Assembly (NCBI GenBank): GCA_050258375.1
Contig: JBLMYQ010000029.1
Span: 16,915 to 80,914, forward strand
Origin: JBLMYQ01 sp050258375
GTDB taxonomy: Bacteria > Bacillota > Clostridia > Acetivibrionales > UBA4821
Reading direction: 5' to 3'
Length of the DNA: 64,000 bases
Shown: piece after piece, positions 60,259 through 64,000 of the stretch
Layout of the letters: each line of letters opens with the position of its first letter
How positions within the stretch are numbered: position 1 is the stretch's first letter
Program-made: the position numbers and the translations under genes
Notes under the pieces: generated by a model
Databases searched by the model: none
Told to the model about the DNA's origin: nothing
Seen by the model: only the letters and a program-made list of their open reading frames with translations

Positions 60259-61415
60259 GCAGGTATACTCCCTAATAAAATTTTAGATATCTTATCAATA
60301 TTGATAATTTCTATATCATCCGGAACACTCTGCCCTATGGTAACATATGACAACGGCTTTCCTGTCATTTCCTTAACATTTAGAATTATTCCATATGAAG
60401 ATGTTTCATCAACCTTGGTAAATAATAATTTATAGTTATCTATAAAGCTGTAGCTTTTTATGATCTCCCTACAGTTTTTCATTCCGGTAGTCGCTCCAAT
60501 CAGAAGATAGAACTCGTCAGCATGGCTGTTTGAAACCAAAGCTTTAAGCTCCTCAAACTGCGATTTATTTTTATGACTTCTTCCCGGTGTGTCTATAAGT
60601 ATTATATCTTTATCTGAGTAATTATTTATCGCCTCATTAATCTCATTCGGCGAATATATAACACTTACAGGCATACCAAGTATTTCAGCGTATGTTTTAA
60701 GCTGTTCTACAGCCGCTATCCTAAAAGTATCAGACGTGATTAAACCTACACTCTTTTTTTGATTCAGTGCAAAATCTGCTGCAATTTTTGCCAGGGTTGT
60801 AGTTTTGCCCACTCCGGTAGGTCCAAGCAAAATAACTATATAAGGCTTTTTATTTTCCGGAAGCTGTATTGCCTCCGGCTTACCCAAAAAGCTTTGAAGT
60901 GTATTATATAGGGTAGATGCCACTTCACTAACATTTTCACTATTGCCAACCTTTTCTTTTACCATTTGAATTATTTTCTTTGCAAGCTCAGGCTCAACCT
61001 CATTTCTTAGCAGATTGTTGGTAAAAAGCTGGTATACCTTGCTATTAAAATCCTGCTGTGCTTCCTGAACTGCCTTTGCCCCTGGTTGAAGCTGGCCGGA
61101 AAGCTTTTGCAGCAAGCCTTCAATATTTGAAACCTTCGCTTCAAGCTGATTTAATTTATAGTCTTTTAGTTTCATTTCTTCTTCAAGCTTATTTTTATTA
61201 TCTTCATTTTTCTCCATCTGCTTGGACTCTTGAGGCTTCTTGCCGCTGTCATCCAAGGTTGCAAGAACTTCTATTAATGGCTTTTTAAAAAAGCCCATTA
61301 TGCCTTTTTGCTTAACTCTTCTTGTGTTAATAATCACTGCTTCGTTTCCTAAATCCATTTTAACTTTTAACATTGCTTCATGAGCATCTTTACCCATATA
61401 TCTTCTGATTTTCAT
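60255..61415 (-). CDS. flhF: flagellar SRP-like GTPase FlhF
   Basis: FlhF marks the site of flagellar assembly. The 386-residue product has an N-terminal B domain (KIRRYMGKDAHEAMLKVKMDLG), a charged linker, and the NG GTPase with GPTGVGKTTTLAKIAA, DTFRIAAVEQL and DTPGRSH. It follows flhA. Confidence 0.95.
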   Translation of the reverse strand: MKIRRYMGKDAHEAMLKVKMDLGNEAVIINTRRVKQKGIMGFFKKPLIEVLATLDDSGKKPQESKQMEKNEDNKNKLEEEMKLKDYKLNQLEAKVSNIEGLLQKLSGQLQPGAKAVQEAQQDFNSKVYQLFTNNLLRNEVEPELAKKIIQMVKEKVGNSENVSEVASTLYNTLQSFLGKPEAIQLPENKKPYIVILLGPTGVGKTTTLAKIAADFALNQKKSVGLITSDTFRIAAVEQLKTYAEILGMPVSVIYSPNEINEAINNYSDKDIILIDTPGRSHKNKSQFEELKALVSNSHADEFYLLIGATTGMKNCREIIKSYSFIDNYKLLFTKVDETSSYGIILNVKEMTGKPLSYVTIGQSVPDDIEIINIDKISKILLGSIPA

Positions 61416-61481
61416 TCTAACCCACCCTTGAGTTATTTTGTACCATTAATATTTTAACTTTACACTTTCATCCGCCAACTG

Positions 61482-63512
61482 TCAACTGATTGAAACCATT
61501 CCTACCGATTGTATTTCTACACTTGGGTCAAGTTCATTGTACGATAAAACTATTAACTCTGGAAGTACCTGCTCGGTAAGTCTTTTAAAATATAATCTTA
61601 CACCGGGAGAAGCAACTACAATTGGCTGCTGTCCCATTGATGTAAGTGTCTGTATCTGCTGGTATAAATTATTTATTACAGCCTGTGATTCATTTGGCTC
61701 CATTGATACATATGAACCGTATTCTGTACGTTGAACCGAATCAATTATCTTTTGTTCTAACACAGGATCTATAGTAATTACACTAGACTTATTTCCTATA
61801 ATAAATTTTTTTGAGATTGCTCTTCCCAGAGCCTGTCTTACATACTCTGTAAGCATATCCGAATCATGCGTTATAGGTGCATAATCAGCTAAGGTTTCAA
61901 GTATTGTAACCATATCCCGAACACTTACATTTTCTTTAAGCAAATTAGCAAGAACCTTTTGGATTTCGCCCAAAGACATTATCTTTGGCACAAGCTCATC
62001 AACAATTGCAGGATAATTAGCTTTGACATTGTCAATAAGCGTTTGTACCTCTTGTCTGCCAAGCAATTCATGTGAGTATCTTTTTATGACCTCTGTTAAA
62101 TGAGTTGCAATAATTGACGGTAAATCTACTACTGTATAACCTAACATTTCTGCTCTTTCTCTCTGGCCTTCAGAAATCCATTTTGCCGGAAGTCCAAACG
62201 CTGGTTCAACAGTTTCATAGCCATCAATTTCCTGCTCAACAGTTCCAGGATTCATTGCCAAATAGTTCTCAAACATTAAATCACCTTTGGCTACTTCAAC
62301 TCCCTTGATTTTTATTATATATTCATTTGAGTTAAGCTGAATATTATCTCTTAGTCTTATCATTGGAACTATCATTCCAAGTTCAAGCGCAAGCTGCCTT
62401 CTAATCATTACCACTCTATCAAGCAAGTCTCCACCCTGATTCACATCTGCAAGTGGTATTACTCCATACCCAAACTCCAATTCAATAGGATCAACCTGTA
62501 AAAGTGTAACAACATTTTCTGGTTTTCTTGTTTCTTCTACCTCTGTTTCCTGTACCTTGACCTCCATCTCTTTTTGCTTTTGATTCATCTCTCTTTCAAG
62601 CTTGAATCCTATTACAGTTAATACTCCAGCAATTATGACAAATGGCAGGGTAGGCAATCCAAACAAAGCAAGAATCAAAGCTACACCAGAAGTTATAAGC
62701 ATAACTTTTGGATTTTGGAATATTTGCTTTATCAGACCTTCGCTTAATGTCGAATCCGAGGCGGCTCTTGTAACTATAATACCTGTTGCCGTAGATATTA
62801 GAAGTGCCGGTATCTGACTTACCAAACCATCTCCAACAGTCAGTATCGTATAGGTATTCAACGCCTCACCTATTGCTTCACCCCTCTGAAAAACACCAAT
62901 TATTAATCCTCCAATAATGTTTATTGCAGTAATTATAATCCCCGCAATAGCATCACCTTTTACAAATTTACTTGCACCATCCATTGCTCCATAAAAATCA
63001 GCTTCACGCTGGACGGTTTTCCTTCTTTCCTTCGCTTCCTCCTCTGATACTAATCCCGAATTCAAATCAGCATCAATTGCCATTTGCTTTCCCGGCATTG
63101 CATCAAGAGTAAATCTTGCTGCTACCTCCGCAACTCTTTCAGCACCTTTTGTTATGACCAAAAACTGCACTATCATAATTATTAAATATATTATAAATCC
63201 AACTACTATATTGTCTCTGGTTACAAAAGTTCCAAACTTTTCAATTACCTGTCCAGCTTCTCCAAATGCTAAAACAAGCTTGGCAGCTGAAATATTCAAA
63301 GACAACCTGTATATGGTTGTAATAAGCAATAATGAAGGGAAAATCGACATCTGCAATGCGTCTTTTGCGTATATACTATTTAGCAATATTAATAGAGATA
63401 AAGAAATATTAATGGCCAAAAGGATATCTAACATCCATCCAGGAACAGGAAGTATTATTATTAATACAACAGCAACGATTATTATAGCTACTCCTGCATC
63501 CTTAAATCTCAT
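61482..63512 (-). CDS. flhA: flagellar type III export protein FlhA
   Basis: FlhA forms the ring and export gate of the flagellar secretion system. The 676-residue product has about eight membrane segments (AIIIVAVVLIIILPVPGWML and others), the conserved FHIPEP-family loop (RFTLDAMPGKQMAIDADLNSGL) and the large cytoplasmic domain ending SYNELDPSVEIQSVGMV. Confidence 0.97.
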   Translation of the reverse strand: MRFKDAGVAIIIVAVVLIIILPVPGWMLDILLAINISLSLLILLNSIYAKDALQMSIFPSLLLITTIYRLSLNISAAKLVLAFGEAGQVIEKFGTFVTRDNIVVGFIIYLIIMIVQFLVITKGAERVAEVAARFTLDAMPGKQMAIDADLNSGLVSEEEAKERRKTVQREADFYGAMDGASKFVKGDAIAGIIITAINIIGGLIIGVFQRGEAIGEALNTYTILTVGDGLVSQIPALLISTATGIIVTRAASDSTLSEGLIKQIFQNPKVMLITSGVALILALFGLPTLPFVIIAGVLTVIGFKLEREMNQKQKEMEVKVQETEVEETRKPENVVTLLQVDPIELEFGYGVIPLADVNQGGDLLDRVVMIRRQLALELGMIVPMIRLRDNIQLNSNEYIIKIKGVEVAKGDLMFENYLAMNPGTVEQEIDGYETVEPAFGLPAKWISEGQRERAEMLGYTVVDLPSIIATHLTEVIKRYSHELLGRQEVQTLIDNVKANYPAIVDELVPKIMSLGEIQKVLANLLKENVSVRDMVTILETLADYAPITHDSDMLTEYVRQALGRAISKKFIIGNKSSVITIDPVLEQKIIDSVQRTEYGSYVSMEPNESQAVINNLYQQIQTLTSMGQQPIVVASPGVRLYFKRLTEQVLPELIVLSYNELDPSVEIQSVGMVSIS

Positions 63513-63574
63513 TTAGATGTTTCCTCCTTTCGTCTTACCTTTTATCTCTGATTACCCTATTTCTCAAATTCATT

Positions 63575-63612
63575 TTTCCCCTCTATTTTAAGAAAGGGGA
63601 CCAGGGGGTGAG
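63575..63612. repeat. GC-richer hairpin in the flhB-flhA spacer
   Basis: CCCCTC and GAAAGGGG with a T-rich loop fold, followed by ACCAGGGGGTGAGT. It has the look of the second class of spacer repeat, as at 25905-25992. Confidence 0.35.
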
Positions 63613-64000
63613 TTATACTGCTGGTTTCTTTTCTTTCAAGCTGTATACAAATGCCAGAACCTCTGCTACCGTCTGATACAAATCTTCCGGTATTTGCTCC
63701 CCTATTTCGACAGTGCTGTATAATGTTCTTGCAAGCTGTTTGTTTTCAACTATTTCTACACTATTTTCCCTGGCAATATCTTTTATCCTTAATGCCAGAT
63801 AATCTTGCCCTTTTGCTATAACCAAAGGTGCAGAATTCTTTTCAGGCTCATATTTTACAGCTACCGCAAAATGGGTAGGATTTGTAATAACTACATCGGC
63901 CTTGGGGATTTCTTTCATCATTCTGCTTGCCGCCATTTGGCGCTGTTTTTGTTTTATTTTAGCTTTAATCTGTGGATTACCCTCAGTCTGCTTATATTCT
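63613..64000 (-). CDS. flhB: flagellar type III export protein FlhB (C-terminal part, runs off window)
   Basis: FlhB is the substrate-specificity switch of the export apparatus. The visible 128 codons include the autocleavage motif NPTH (VVITNPTHFAVAVKYEP) and the C-terminal domain (AVKYEPEKNSAPLVIAKGQ to EVLAFVYSLKEKK). The frame continues upstream past 64000, with EYKQTEGNPQIKAK visible. Confidence 0.95.
   Translation of the reverse strand, partial: EYKQTEGNPQIKAKIKQKQRQMAASRMMKEIPKADVVITNPTHFAVAVKYEPEKNSAPLVIAKGQDYLALRIKDIARENSVEIVENKQLARTLYSTVEIGEQIPEDLYQTVAEVLAFVYSLKEKKPAV

Noticed and set aside
1..64000. CRISPR arrays, prophage, transposase genes, tRNA or rRNA genes
   Set aside because: No regularly spaced direct repeats, no recombinase or transposase frames, and no tRNA/rRNA-like segments were seen.

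Overview
The window reads as a chromosomal segment of a low-GC, flagellated, endospore-forming Firmicute of the class Clostridia. The support is: strong AGGAGG-type ribosome-binding sites; zinc-ribbon forms of S14 and L24; spore genes (spoVAC/AD/AEb/AEa, gpr); an S-layer (SLH) surface system; an F-type ATPase; and a Bacillus/Clostridium-type flh-che-sigD cluster ending in a swrB-like gene. Genus is not certain; a relative of the cellulolytic Ruminiclostridium group is possible. No rRNA, tRNA, CRISPR array, prophage or transposase was seen.

Layout. 1-9400 (minus): S10-spc ribosomal protein operon from rpsJ to the first codons of rplO, with a long structured leader; rpmD (L30) is missing from its usual place. 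9500-12480 (minus): a lipoprotein with a copper-amine-oxidase-like stalk domain, then a secreted zinc metallopeptidase preceded by two tandem class-I cyclic-di-GMP riboswitches, each with its own terminator. 12490-14200: a coiled-coil protein and murA. 14390-23280 (minus): an operon of two giant fibronectin-III surface proteins and an SLH protein, with a candidate sigma-D promoter. 23500: a lipoprotein on plus. 24081-31372 (minus): atpIBEFHAGDC. 31689-33324 (plus): motAB. 33347-37820: a P-loop/Asp23 fusion, a PilZ-like protein, and a dodecin-spoVA operon. 37805-49754: PBP1-type synthase, tsaD, M50 protease, lysS, greA, an unknown gene, bactofilin, gpr, holA, M16 peptidase. 49892-64000 (minus): flhB-flhA-flhF-flhG-PilZ-cheB-cheA-cheW-cheC-cheD-small membrane protein-sigD-fapA-small protein-swrB-like, closed by a strong terminator.

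A theme links scattered parts: cyclic-di-GMP and motility. Motors (motAB), chemotaxis, sigma-D, two PilZ proteins and a c-di-GMP-riboswitch-controlled secreted metallopeptidase lie together with large surface proteins. The peptidase resembles the Pro-Pro endopeptidase/anthrax-lethal-factor-like group, and the nearby FN3 proteins carry Pro-Pro-Val-Pro-type linkers of the kind those enzymes cut. I therefore propose, as inference, a local surface-release system switched by c-di-GMP. Other points of note are a cluster of perfect DnaA boxes far from any dnaA gene, a CheB whose receiver domain has lost its acidic pocket, and many intergenic spacers filled with short-word palindromic repeats.
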